Below, in pieces: positions 23,079-30,190 of a stretch of 39,598 nt of DNA (position 1 is its first letter; each line of letters starts with the position of its first letter). The notes below the pieces were generated by a model. The model was not told the origin of the DNA and did not search any database. It saw only the letters and a program-made list of their open reading frames with translations. The stretch covers positions 1 to 39,598 of the IMG/VR virus record IMGVR_UViG_3300042556_001810; one strand, given 5' to 3'. Both the position numbers and the translations under genes were made by a program. This stretch comes from a virus.

Positions 23079-23536
23079 TGGCCGGAGAATGGATCAAAGT
23101 AGAGAATCACCTGCACGAGAAGGTCGAGGTGGCGGCGATTGCTGAACAGACCGGATTAGACCCGGATACAGTGGTCGGGAAGCTCGTGAAGGTGTGGGCT
23201 TGGGCGTCACGGAATTGTCACGCTGACGGCGTGACAAGTGTCACGGCTCTCCGTGTCATCCGCGAAATCACGCGATGCGAGCAGTTCGACGAAGCACTCG
23301 CAAACTGCGGATGGATTCGCATAAAAGGCGAGAAAATCGAGTTCACAAACTTCGACCGCCACAACAGCCAAACCGCTAAAGAGCGTGGACTTGCAACACA
23401 AAGAAAGTGGAAGCAACGCGCCAAAGAAGCTGTCACGAAAATGTCACGCCCTCACCGTGACAAAAACGGGACTAGAGAAGAGAAGATAAATAAGGCGTCT
23501 GCCTACGGCAGCACGCCAGCCCCCATGTCTCTATGA
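23078..23536 (+). CDS. Replication protein, helicase-loader/initiator-like
   Basis: A 152-residue protein. 'MAGEWIKVENHLHEKVEVAA' then 'VVGKLVKVWAWASRNCHADG' and 'IREITRCEQFDEALANCGWI' match the winged-helix N-terminal domain of phage DnaT/DnaD-type replication proteins. 'FTNFDRHNSQTAKERGLATQ' and a basic C-terminal tail that may contact DNA follow. Placed immediately before the DnaB-like helicase. The TGA overlaps the helicase ATG. Role by family pattern and context. Confidence 0.8.
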   Translation: MAGEWIKVENHLHEKVEVAAIAEQTGLDPDTVVGKLVKVWAWASRNCHADGVTSVTALRVIREITRCEQFDEALANCGWIRIKGEKIEFTNFDRHNSQTAKERGLATQRKWKQRAKEAVTKMSRPHRDKNGTREEKINKASAYGSTPAPMSL

Positions 23537-24828
23537 ACGCAATGGAGAAAATCATTCCCATGCCGAAAGCGGCGATCCCTCTCAACGAACCGGCAGAGCG
23601 CGCGGCGATTTCGTGCCTGATGCAGAATTTCGCCAATCTGGACGCGATGAGCTGGCCGGATGACCTGTTTTTTTACGAGAAGCATAAAATCATCCTCGGC
23701 ACGATCCGCAAGCTGCACGAGGACGGGGTGAAGACGGATTTCATGGCGATCATGGCGCAACTCGACGCCACGGGTCAACTCGACGCGGCGGGCGGTGCTC
23801 ACGAACTCAATGACCTCCACGATGTCATGCCCACGGGCGACTCGGGGACGGCGGCATGGCATCGCGGGGCGTTGATGGATGCGCGGCGTTACCGCACGGC
23901 GCTGGCCGCGATCCGCAAGGCGGAGGATTCGTTTCTCCGGCAGGAGGGCGACATCGCTGCCGTGGCTGAGGCGCTCAATGGCGCGGCGGCTATGCAGGAG
24001 ACGCCCCGCGTGGGCATGAAGCAACTCATCGACGGGTTGATTGCCGACCTGGAGAAGACCGAGCCGGTGGAGACCTTCGGCTCGGGGATCGGCGCGCTGG
24101 ACCGCGTGGCGCACCTGAAGCGCGGGGAACTCCTGACCGTGGCGGCGCCGACATCGGGCGGCAAGTCGATCATGCTCTTGCAAATGGCGCTCCATGCTCT
24201 CCGGGCGGGGAAGCGCGTGGCTGTCTTCAGTCTCGAAATGCCGGCGACTCAGGTCGTGGGGCGGATGCTCTCGGCCATGTGTGGGTTTCCCGTGGGGATT
24301 CTTCGGATGAGCAACAGGGAAGGGGGGAAGTCGCGGGGGATGTCGGACAAGTTCACGGCCTACGCGCAAGAGCTGGCGCACTACCCGCTCGAGGTCGAGA
24401 GCAACCTGACCGAGTGGGAGGCGATTGATGGGGCGGCGCGGGAGTTAGTGGCGAAGGACAAGGCGGACCTGATCGTGGTGGATTACATCCAACTCATCCA
24501 CCTCCGGGCGCTCGGATCCAACGAGACCCGCGAGCAACATGTCTCCGAGGTGTCCAAGCGACTCAAGTCGCTGGCCCTCCATCTCAATGTCGCGGTGGCG
24601 ACGGCCTCCCAGCTCAACGACGACAACCCGCCGAAGCTCCGCGAGTCCCGAGCGATCGGCCACCACTCGGACCATGTGTGGTTCGTGGGAGGCCAGCCCG
24701 AGGAGCAATTCCTGACCATCATCAAAAACCGCGACGGTGAGCGAGGCGGGGCCGTGCCGGTCCGAATGAACGGAGCCACGGCGACATTTTCCGAACGAAT
24801 CTCTAACAATCAAACAACTAACAAATGA
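23533..24828 (+). CDS. dnaB: Replicative DNA helicase, DnaB family
   Basis: A 431-residue replicative helicase. The N-terminal ~130 residues are the DnaB N-domain (LNEPAERAAISCLMQNFANL). The RecA-like C-domain has Walker A LLTVAAPTSGGKSIMLLQMA, the 'RVAVFSLEMPATQVVGRMLS' strand, Walker B LIVVDYIQLIHLR and 'RESRAIGHHSDHVWFVG' with the distal motifs. The C-terminal GERGGAVPVRMNG is standard. It unwinds phage DNA at the fork. ATG 23533 overlaps the preceding stop; a second ATG is at 23542. The TGA overlaps the DpdA-like gene, tying base modification to replication. Confidence 0.93.
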   Translation: MNAMEKIIPMPKAAIPLNEPAERAAISCLMQNFANLDAMSWPDDLFFYEKHKIILGTIRKLHEDGVKTDFMAIMAQLDATGQLDAAGGAHELNDLHDVMPTGDSGTAAWHRGALMDARRYRTALAAIRKAEDSFLRQEGDIAAVAEALNGAAAMQETPRVGMKQLIDGLIADLEKTEPVETFGSGIGALDRVAHLKRGELLTVAAPTSGGKSIMLLQMALHALRAGKRVAVFSLEMPATQVVGRMLSAMCGFPVGILRMSNREGGKSRGMSDKFTAYAQELAHYPLEVESNLTEWEAIDGAARELVAKDKADLIVVDYIQLIHLRALGSNETREQHVSEVSKRLKSLALHLNVAVATASQLNDDNPPKLRESRAIGHHSDHVWFVGGQPEEQFLTIIKNRDGERGGAVPVRMNGATATFSERISNNQTTNK

Positions 24829-25418
24829 TCGTCATGCTTGATACTCCCGAGGATTTGGATGTGGCGGCTGGCGAGCTTGGCTGTGCGGTCGAGCAATTAC
24901 TGACCCCATTAACTCGGCGCAAGCGACAGAAGCCAGAATGCCGATTCACGATAGACAATGGCGCATTTGCAAAATTCAACCCCTCTGGGTTTTTGTCGCT
25001 TCTCGAAAGAAATGCCGATGGCGTTGACCTTTGTCGGTGGGTGGCGGTTCCCGATGTCGTGGGCAGTGCCATAAGAACAATCGAAGTTTTTAACCATTGG
25101 AAAACCAAAATCTCCCGCTGGCCATTAGCCTTTGTCTGCCAAGACGGGCAGGAGTCATTGCCGATCCCATGGGGTGAGATCGTGGCCGTGTTTATCGGCG
25201 GAACGGATGATTTCAAACTAGGGCGCCATGGGGCCGCTTGCGTGAAAGCGGCAAAGGCTCTTGGCAAGTGGGTCCATGTGGGACGGGTGAACACGCCTGG
25301 GCGCTTGGAATACTTTGAGGATTTAGGGGCCGATTCGTGCGACGGCACCGGCCTCGCTCGCTACTCGCACATGCGGGCGGCGATTTATGAAAACGCACGG
25401 CAACCAAAACTTATATGA
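24825..25418 (+). CDS. dpdA: DpdA-like DNA 7-deazaguanine transglycosylase
   Basis: A 197-residue protein of the short phage DpdA type, relatives of tRNA-guanine transglycosylase that swap guanine in DNA for a 7-deazaguanine base. The pattern fits: FTIDNGAFAKFNPSG (candidate catalytic Asp), 'DLCRWVAVPDVVGSAIRTIE', 'PLAFVCQDGQESLPIPWGEI', 'VFIGGTDDFKLG', 'GKWVHVGRVNTPGRLEYFED' and LGADSCDGTGLARY (likely nucleophile Asp and closing Arg). The next gene is queD, which supplies the pathway. It overlaps the helicase stop (ATGA) and queD. I recognise the family from these phrases but cannot tell which base is inserted. Confidence 0.8.
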   Translation: MIVMLDTPEDLDVAAGELGCAVEQLLTPLTRRKRQKPECRFTIDNGAFAKFNPSGFLSLLERNADGVDLCRWVAVPDVVGSAIRTIEVFNHWKTKISRWPLAFVCQDGQESLPIPWGEIVAVFIGGTDDFKLGRHGAACVKAAKALGKWVHVGRVNTPGRLEYFEDLGADSCDGTGLARYSHMRAAIYENARQPKLI

Positions 25419-25795
25419 CAAAGCAAGATCGGCTCAACGCCACATTCAAACTCTGGAAAGACTTCACATTTGAAGCCGCTCATCAACTCACCAAAGTTCC
25501 GGTGGGTCACCAATGCGGCCGACTTCATGGCCACAGCTACAAACTTCGGATTCATTGCCAAGGCAAACTCAACCCTGAGCGTGATTGGGTGGTTGACTAT
25601 GCCGATATCGCTGCCGCCACAAAGCCGATCGTCCAGCAATTAGACCACACCTTTCTCAACGATCACTTTGATTTTGAGACAACTGCCGAAAATATCGCCT
25701 TTTGGGTCGCTGGCGAGATCAAGCCGAAATTGGCGTCGGTGTATGCCGTCGAGCTTTTTGAAACACCAACGACATCCGTGTTTTTTGAACTATGA
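25415..25795 (+). CDS. queD: 6-carboxytetrahydropterin synthase QueD
   Basis: A 126-residue enzyme converting dihydroneopterin triphosphate to 6-carboxy-5,6,7,8-tetrahydropterin, the second step towards preQ0. The family signature is complete: FTFEAAHQL (zinc His), CGRLHGHSYKL (catalytic Cys and two zinc His), WVVDYADIAA, QLDHTFLND (Asp-His pair) and ELFETPTTSVFFEL (Glu for substrate binding). Length is normal. QueE, QueC and FolE are not in the window, so those steps must come from the host or lie outside. Coupled to dpdA and the resolvase by ATGA overlaps. Confidence 0.92.
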   Translation: MTKQDRLNATFKLWKDFTFEAAHQLTKVPVGHQCGRLHGHSYKLRIHCQGKLNPERDWVVDYADIAAATKPIVQQLDHTFLNDHFDFETTAENIAFWVAGEIKPKLASVYAVELFETPTTSVFFEL

Positions 25796-26226
25796 AACTC
25801 TACATCGGCATAGACCCCGGCCTGTCCGGCGGTATCGCATTCATCCCAAACCTCGGCGACCCATGGGCGCACAAAATGCCCGAGACCGACCGAGACCTTA
25901 TCGACCTCCTCAGCGACTCCATTTCGCTGGCCGAGCCTCGGGCGGTGCTGGAGTTGGTCCACTCCTCGCCGCAGATGGGCGTCAAATCGGCTTTTACATT
26001 CGGCGAGGGGTTTGGACGCCTTCAAGCGGTTCTGACCGCTCTACGCGTCCCTTACGAGCGAATCCGACCGCAAGCATGGCAGAAGGCAATGGGGTGTCTC
26101 ACTAAGGGCGACAAGAATGTGTCGAAGCGCCGAGCGCAGGAGCTTTTCCCAACGCTCAAGGTCACGCACGCCACGGCGGACGCGCTGCTCATCGCCGAAT
26201 ACAACCGGAGGACGGCCAAGCCATGA
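25792..26226 (+). CDS. RuvC-like Holliday-junction resolvase
   Basis: A 144-residue resolvase. 'KLYIGIDPGLSGGIAFIPNL' gives the first catalytic Asp and 'RAVLELVHSSPQMGVKSAFT' the Glu; 'VTHATADALLIAEYNRR' holds the final acidic residue in the A-D-A-L-L-I-A phrase typical of phage RuvC-type proteins. 'IRPQAWQKAMGC' and 'KGDKNVSKRRAQELFP' are also family-like. It would resolve branched DNA before packaging. Overlaps queD and the next gene by ATGA. Confidence 0.88.
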   Translation: MKLYIGIDPGLSGGIAFIPNLGDPWAHKMPETDRDLIDLLSDSISLAEPRAVLELVHSSPQMGVKSAFTFGEGFGRLQAVLTALRVPYERIRPQAWQKAMGCLTKGDKNVSKRRAQELFPTLKVTHATADALLIAEYNRRTAKP

Positions 26227-26447
26227 GCTACGACGACAAAGGGTGCCGCGAACTCATGTGCGCCTTCATTCGCCAGACCGTGTTCGATGTCGATGCCAAG
26301 ACGGATTTTGCGAACAAAAACAAGAACGCCGAGTGGGAACTCCACAAGGCCAGCGCGATCCGCTTTATCCGCTCGCCGATGTTCGTCTCCCTCTGCCGCA
26401 CCCTTCGACTCCCTGCCGACAAAATCCAACGACGAGCCTTCCAATGA
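26223..26447 (+). CDS. Small hypothetical protein
   Basis: A 74-residue protein, MSYDDKGCRELMCAFIRQTV ... 'WELHKASAIRFIRSPMFVSL' ... IQRRAFQ. Helical and basic at the C-terminus. Not recognised; ATGA overlaps on both sides place it in the replication operon. Confidence 0.6.
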   Translation: MSYDDKGCRELMCAFIRQTVFDVDAKTDFANKNKNAEWELHKASAIRFIRSPMFVSLCRTLRLPADKIQRRAFQ

Positions 26448-26950
26448 ACACATTCACCGCACGCGACGGCGAACCCGCCTATATGCCAGACCTCGACATC
26501 GACGCACCCGAGGACATCCTCGCCGATGAACTCGGCACGACGCCCGCGGTGGCCCGCAAGGTCATCGCCATGCTCCAAGCCGCCGAGGTGCGCCAGCAGG
26601 CTCTCACGCTCGGCAAGGTCGTCGGGCTTCTCCTCGAGACAAACAACCTGCCGGTCATGGCCAACGCCATCGCCTTCGCGGCTGGCCTCGACCAGCTCAA
26701 CGGCAAGATGTCCCAGGCGCAAGTGGCTCGGGAGCTAAAGGTCACACGCGCACTCGTCTCCCATTATGTCGTCGGCGTGAGGGATTTCCTATCAGGTAAA
26801 AGCCAGACCTTCGACTGCACCAAGTTCCGTAAGTCCAACAAGTCGCGCCAGACCTTCAGAGAGAAAGCGACCGATCCATTCACGGCGGCCAAGGCGGCTG
26901 CCATCGCCAGATACAAAGCCAGCAACCACATCACCACAAAATGCAAATAA
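26444..26950 (+). CDS. Helix-turn-helix protein
   Basis: A 168-residue protein with a clear helix-turn-helix: 'KMSQAQVARELKVTRALVSH' then YVVGVRDFL. The N-terminal half contains 'EDILADELGTTPAVARKVIA' and helical 'LGKVVGLLLETNNLPVMANA'. The C-terminal ~45 residues are basic. Probably a DNA-binding regulator of late or packaging genes; no partner site is identified. It overlaps the next gene by 10 bases. Confidence 0.7.
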   Translation: MNTFTARDGEPAYMPDLDIDAPEDILADELGTTPAVARKVIAMLQAAEVRQQALTLGKVVGLLLETNNLPVMANAIAFAAGLDQLNGKMSQAQVARELKVTRALVSHYVVGVRDFLSGKSQTFDCTKFRKSNKSRQTFREKATDPFTAAKAAAIARYKASNHITTKCK

Positions 26951-27366
26951 TCGACACCACCATGTTCACGCTCCATGCGTTGAACTTACCCGAAACCCTC
27001 ACCCCTGCCGAGTGGACGAACATCCACCGCGACATCCTCGTGTGCAAGCGCGCCGCCTCCAAGTGGCTCAGTCAGTCGAGGGACTACAGCACGGCACGCT
27101 GGGGCATGGAGTTCTGCGCCGACACCGAGGCTCAACTCGAGCTAGACCTCGGCCTTACATTGACCGAGGAGAAGCCAACCCTCAACCCGGACGATAAGAC
27201 CAAGGCCATCGTCACCATCGAGGGATTGAGCCAGAAGTTCACCGTATGGGAGAGGAAGATGAGCGATGACATCGGCAAATGGGACCGTGACCGGCTCGAG
27301 CGCGCCCTCGAACTCCTCACGCCCATGGAGGCGACAGCGGCACGGATCCGCGGGCTATTGGCATGA
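26941..27366 (+). CDS. Hypothetical helical protein
   Basis: A 141-residue protein, MQIIDTTMFTLHALNLPETL, then 'NIHRDILVCKRAASKWLSQS' and 'KWDRDRLERALELLTPMEAT'. Mostly helical, no motif recognised. A downstream ATG at 26962 (MFTLHAL) is an alternative start. The TGA overlaps the next ATG. Confidence 0.65.
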   Translation: MQIIDTTMFTLHALNLPETLTPAEWTNIHRDILVCKRAASKWLSQSRDYSTARWGMEFCADTEAQLELDLGLTLTEEKPTLNPDDKTKAIVTIEGLSQKFTVWERKMSDDIGKWDRDRLERALELLTPMEATAARIRGLLA

Positions 27367-27644
27367 GCGACACGCCAGAGACGGACCACCTTGAAGTTCA
27401 ATTAGCGCAAGCGGCAATGCACTCACATCCGATTTTGTGGGAGCATAGCCGACGCATGGAGCGCGAGCGCGACGAGGCACGGAGGAAGCTAGAGGAATTG
27501 GATGTCGCTGCAATCCATTCATGCCACAACGAATGCCAACGACCGATGTGTGTGTTAAGGCGCGAACGCGACGAGTTGCTTGATCGCAACGCCAAGCTGC
27601 GCGACATAGCCGACAGAGCACTAATGCTTAACCAAACCCAGTGA
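27363..27644 (+). CDS. Coiled-coil small phage protein
   Basis: A 93-residue protein, MSDTPETDHLEVQLAQAAMH ... 'SRRMERERDEARRKLEEL' ... 'MCVLRRERDELLDRNAKLRD'. The MSDTPETD start and E-R-D-E-A-R coiled coil are common in short phage early proteins of unknown function. Contains a CHNEC...C cluster. GTGA overlap with the next gene. Confidence 0.65.
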   Translation: MSDTPETDHLEVQLAQAAMHSHPILWEHSRRMERERDEARRKLEELDVAAIHSCHNECQRPMCVLRRERDELLDRNAKLRDIADRALMLNQTQ

Positions 27645-27871
27645 CCTGCCCGACATGCGGCACCGACACCCGAGTCATTGCAACCCGCGACGGATACAGG
27701 CGCAGGCTATGCAAAGCCGGGCATCGGTTCGTCACCATCGAACAGGCGCACGAAACAAAATTCCCATGGCCATCCAAGCCAAAGCGCAAACCATTGAAGA
27801 AGAAAAAGAAACCAAAGCAGGACGACAAATGGATCGAACGCATTGAGGCCAAGCTGGCCGACTCCGATTGA
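27641..27871 (+). CDS. NrdR-type zinc-ribbon small protein
   Basis: A 76-residue protein from GTG 27641. Its N-terminal ~35 residues TCPTCGTDTRVIATRDGYRR then RLCKAGHRFVTIEQ resemble the zinc-ribbon of NrdR (CPxCG...TRV...RRR-x-C-x-x-GHRF-x-T-x-E). The ATP-cone of NrdR is absent; a Lys-rich tail replaces it (KPKRKPLKKKKKPKQDD). It may bind nucleic acid. The fourth metal ligand may be the His. Confidence 0.7.
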   Translation: MTCPTCGTDTRVIATRDGYRRRLCKAGHRFVTIEQAHETKFPWPSKPKRKPLKKKKKPKQDDKWIERIEAKLADSD

Positions 27872-27942
27872 GGGGGGTGGCATGGGAACCCTACCGAAAT
27901 GGTTCAACCATCGCAGTTTGCCAGTCGCTCGTTGCTTTCCTG

Positions 27943-27970
27943 AGCGTTGCATAATTTGACAGCGTTGCAT
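27943..27970 (+). repeat. Direct repeat at the small terminase start
   Basis: AGCGTTGCAT at 27943-27952 and again at 27961-27970, an 18-base period, with TTGACA between. It lies in the 98-base gap before the small terminase gene and overlaps its TTG start. Small terminase subunits bind repeats of this kind near their own gene in several phages. Confidence 0.45.
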
Positions 27971-28632
27971 TGTCCGTGGGAATCACGGAATTAAGCAACG
28001 CCTTAGGCATCGACAAGTCGGTCGTCAGTCGCCTCGTCAAAAAAGGCATGCCCACGACCAGCGTGGACGCCGCCCAGGCGTGGCGCGAATCGAACGCACC
28101 GCCCCGCGCCAAGCGTGGGCAACGCGGCACACCGCCCCCGGCGCCGAAACTCTCAAAGGTCGCCGAACCTCCGAGAGTGTCAGAGCCTGCCGCACCTCTG
28201 CCAGTTCCTCCACCGCCGCCGGTTCACGACAGCGCACCCGAGCCGGACGACGAGGACAACACGCCGCGCCAATCCCTCCGCCGCGCCCGCCTTGCCGAGA
28301 AGGTCGGCTACAACGAACTCGTCATATGCAAGCGCAACGGCGGATCGGTCGAAGACATCCGCAAGGCGAACCAAATCTACATCGCCAGCCGCAACAACCG
28401 CATCAAGGCCGAGAAGGATTTCAAAGACTGGCAACGCCAGGAAGCCATCACCCTCTTTTTCGACGAAGCGCGCGACATCACGAGCCGCCCGCACATCACC
28501 GCCAAGCAGCTCCTCGAAGTCATGCCCAAGACCCTCGCCACCCGGCTGCACGGCCAACCGCAGAAAACCATCGAAGCCACCCTTGCCGAGTGGGCCGACA
28601 ACCTCACGACCATCATCCGAAAAGCCATATGA
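27970..28632 (+). CDS. Small terminase subunit (Nu1-like)
   Basis: A 220-residue protein. Its N-terminus SVGITELSNALGIDKSVVSR then LVKKGMPTTSVDAAQAW is the winged-helix DNA-binding domain of Nu1-type small terminases, which recognise the packaging site. A long Pro-rich linker (~60-100) follows, then a helical C-terminal domain (RLAEKVGYNELVICKRNGGS ... 'EATLAEWADNLTTIIRKAI') for contact with the large subunit. The large partner is the GpA-type protein at 30187, separated by two inserted genes. The start is TTG 27970 or GTG 27976; neither has a Shine-Dalgarno sequence. Confidence 0.8.
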   Translation: MSVGITELSNALGIDKSVVSRLVKKGMPTTSVDAAQAWRESNAPPRAKRGQRGTPPPAPKLSKVAEPPRVSEPAAPLPVPPPPPVHDSAPEPDDEDNTPRQSLRRARLAEKVGYNELVICKRNGGSVEDIRKANQIYIASRNNRIKAEKDFKDWQRQEAITLFFDEARDITSRPHITAKQLLEVMPKTLATRLHGQPQKTIEATLAEWADNLTTIIRKAI

Positions 28633-29150
28633 CCATCGAACACCTCAAAACCTCCGACCTCATCCCCTACGCGCGCAACGCGAAAAAGCACGACGCCAGC
28701 CAAGTTGCCAAGCTCGCCGGGAGCATCCGCGAATTCGGCTTCACCAACCCCGTCCTCATCGACAAAGACAACGGCATCATCGCCGGTCACGGTCGCGTGC
28801 TCGCCGCTCAATCCCTCGCCCTCGAGACCGTCCCCTGCATCCGGCTCGGCCACCTCACCGACACGCAGCGCCGAGCCTACATCCTCGCCGACAACCGCCT
28901 CGCCGAGATAGGCGGCGGGTGGGATGAGGAAATGCTCAAGCTCGAGCTGGCGGATCTTCGTGAGCTTGATGTTGATTTCGACTGCCTCGGCTTTGATGCC
29001 GACATGATTGAGGAAAAACTCAACCCGCCCGAGCCAATCCCATCCATCGTTCCAGAAAGCAGCACGCAAGAAATCAATGTCGATTCTTTCAACATGGAAC
29101 ACCGCTGCCCCCGCTGCGGATTTGAATTTGATTCCAAAAAGCCAGAATGA
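28629..29150 (+). CDS. ParB-like nuclease-domain protein with zinc ribbon
   Basis: A 173-residue protein. Residues 1-90 are a ParB N-terminal-like domain: KTSDLIPYARNAKKHDASQV, 'SIREFGFTNPVLIDKDNGII', AGHGRVLAAQSLALETVPCI. The 'RRAYILADNRLAEIGGGWDE' segment is typical of the ParB domain fused to phage methylases. It ends in a two-Cys knuckle CPRCGFEF. Here it is a separate gene overlapping a methyltransferase (ATGA), so it may act with it. It lies between terminase subunits. Confidence 0.85.
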   Translation: MTIEHLKTSDLIPYARNAKKHDASQVAKLAGSIREFGFTNPVLIDKDNGIIAGHGRVLAAQSLALETVPCIRLGHLTDTQRRAYILADNRLAEIGGGWDEEMLKLELADLRELDVDFDCLGFDADMIEEKLNPPEPIPSIVPESSTQEINVDSFNMEHRCPRCGFEFDSKKPE

Positions 29151-30190
29151 ATCCCCACGCCTGGCATCTCTCTGACCTCACTTCCGTCCCGCAGAACGGC
29201 ATCAAGGTCATGTCCACCTTCGCCTGCGGTGGCGGAAGCTCCATGGGCTACAAACGCGCCGGTTGCCAGATCGTCGCCGCCAACGATATCGATCCCGAAA
29301 TGGCGTGGCACTACAAGCGGAACATCAACCCTCCGCAATACTACCTTTGCCCCATCCGCGACTTGCTCACGGCAGACTTACCGCCAGAGCTTTTTGCCTT
29401 GGACATCCTCGACGGCTCCCCGCCTTGCTCCACATTCAGCATGGCCGGAAGCCGAGAAAAAGCATGGGGAAAAAAGAAGCACTTCCGCGAAGGCCAAGCT
29501 TCCCAAGTCCTCTCCGATTTATTCTTCGACTACCTCGATTTGGTTGAACGCTTAAAGCCCAAAGTCGCCATCGCTGAAAATGTGAAAGGCATGATCCTCG
29601 GCAACGCTAAAGGCTACACCAAGCTCGTCATGGATCGCTTCCGAGAAATCGGATATCGCCCGCAACTTTTTCTTTTGAACGCTGCCGACTGCGGAGTGCC
29701 TCAACGCAGGGAACGAGTTTTTTTCTGCGCTCTTCGGAATGACATTGCCAAGCCGATTTTGAAACTTGCGCCCAAGCATCAATGGATTTCAGCAGGCGAG
29801 GCGACGAATGATTTGCAGGTGCTGACAGAAGCAGAAAAAGCTGAAGCAAAGCCTAGACCAAATGATCTAAAATGGTGGGGTAAGACTAAGCCAGGAGATG
29901 CCTATTCAGTCGCAGTTATGGAAATAGAAAAAAAGGTTTCTCTATTTCAGCATGCAAAAATCAATGGGGCGTTACCCAGCGTAACTCTTTCTTCAAATAT
30001 GCATTTATTTACGCATTGGAATGAATGCCGGTTGCTTACATACCGCGAATGGAAACGCCTCGGCAGTTTCCCTGACGACTACGAATCCAAGACCGACAAG
30101 ATCGGCAAATACATGATCGGCATGAGCGTCCCGCCAAAAATGACAGAGCAAGTCGCCCGCGCTGTGATTGATCAGTGGCTCAAACCATGA
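29147..30190 (+). CDS. dcm: DNA cytosine-5 methyltransferase (second copy)
   Basis: A 347-residue C5 methyltransferase. Motif I VMSTFACGGGSSMGYKRAG, motif IV LDILDGSPPCSTFSMAGSRE with catalytic Cys, motif VI AIAENVKGM and motif VIII GVPQRRERVFFCAL are all present. The target-recognition part (~residues 205-285) is encoded by visibly AT-richer DNA (about 29780-30020), and the last helix is PPKMTEQVARAVIDQWLKP. It differs from the 21933 copy in every motif neighbourhood, so the two are not recent duplicates and should have different targets. ATGA overlap with both neighbours. Confidence 0.92.
   Translation: MNPHAWHLSDLTSVPQNGIKVMSTFACGGGSSMGYKRAGCQIVAANDIDPEMAWHYKRNINPPQYYLCPIRDLLTADLPPELFALDILDGSPPCSTFSMAGSREKAWGKKKHFREGQASQVLSDLFFDYLDLVERLKPKVAIAENVKGMILGNAKGYTKLVMDRFREIGYRPQLFLLNAADCGVPQRRERVFFCALRNDIAKPILKLAPKHQWISAGEATNDLQVLTEAEKAEAKPRPNDLKWWGKTKPGDAYSVAVMEIEKKVSLFQHAKINGALPSVTLSSNMHLFTHWNECRLLTYREWKRLGSFPDDYESKTDKIGKYMIGMSVPPKMTEQVARAVIDQWLKP

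Noticed and set aside
28080-29150. 356-codon frame reading through the end of the small terminase into the ParB-like gene
   Set aside because: Only the part from 28629 has family features; the upstream half is Arg/His/Pro-rich and lies in the wrong frame of the small terminase.
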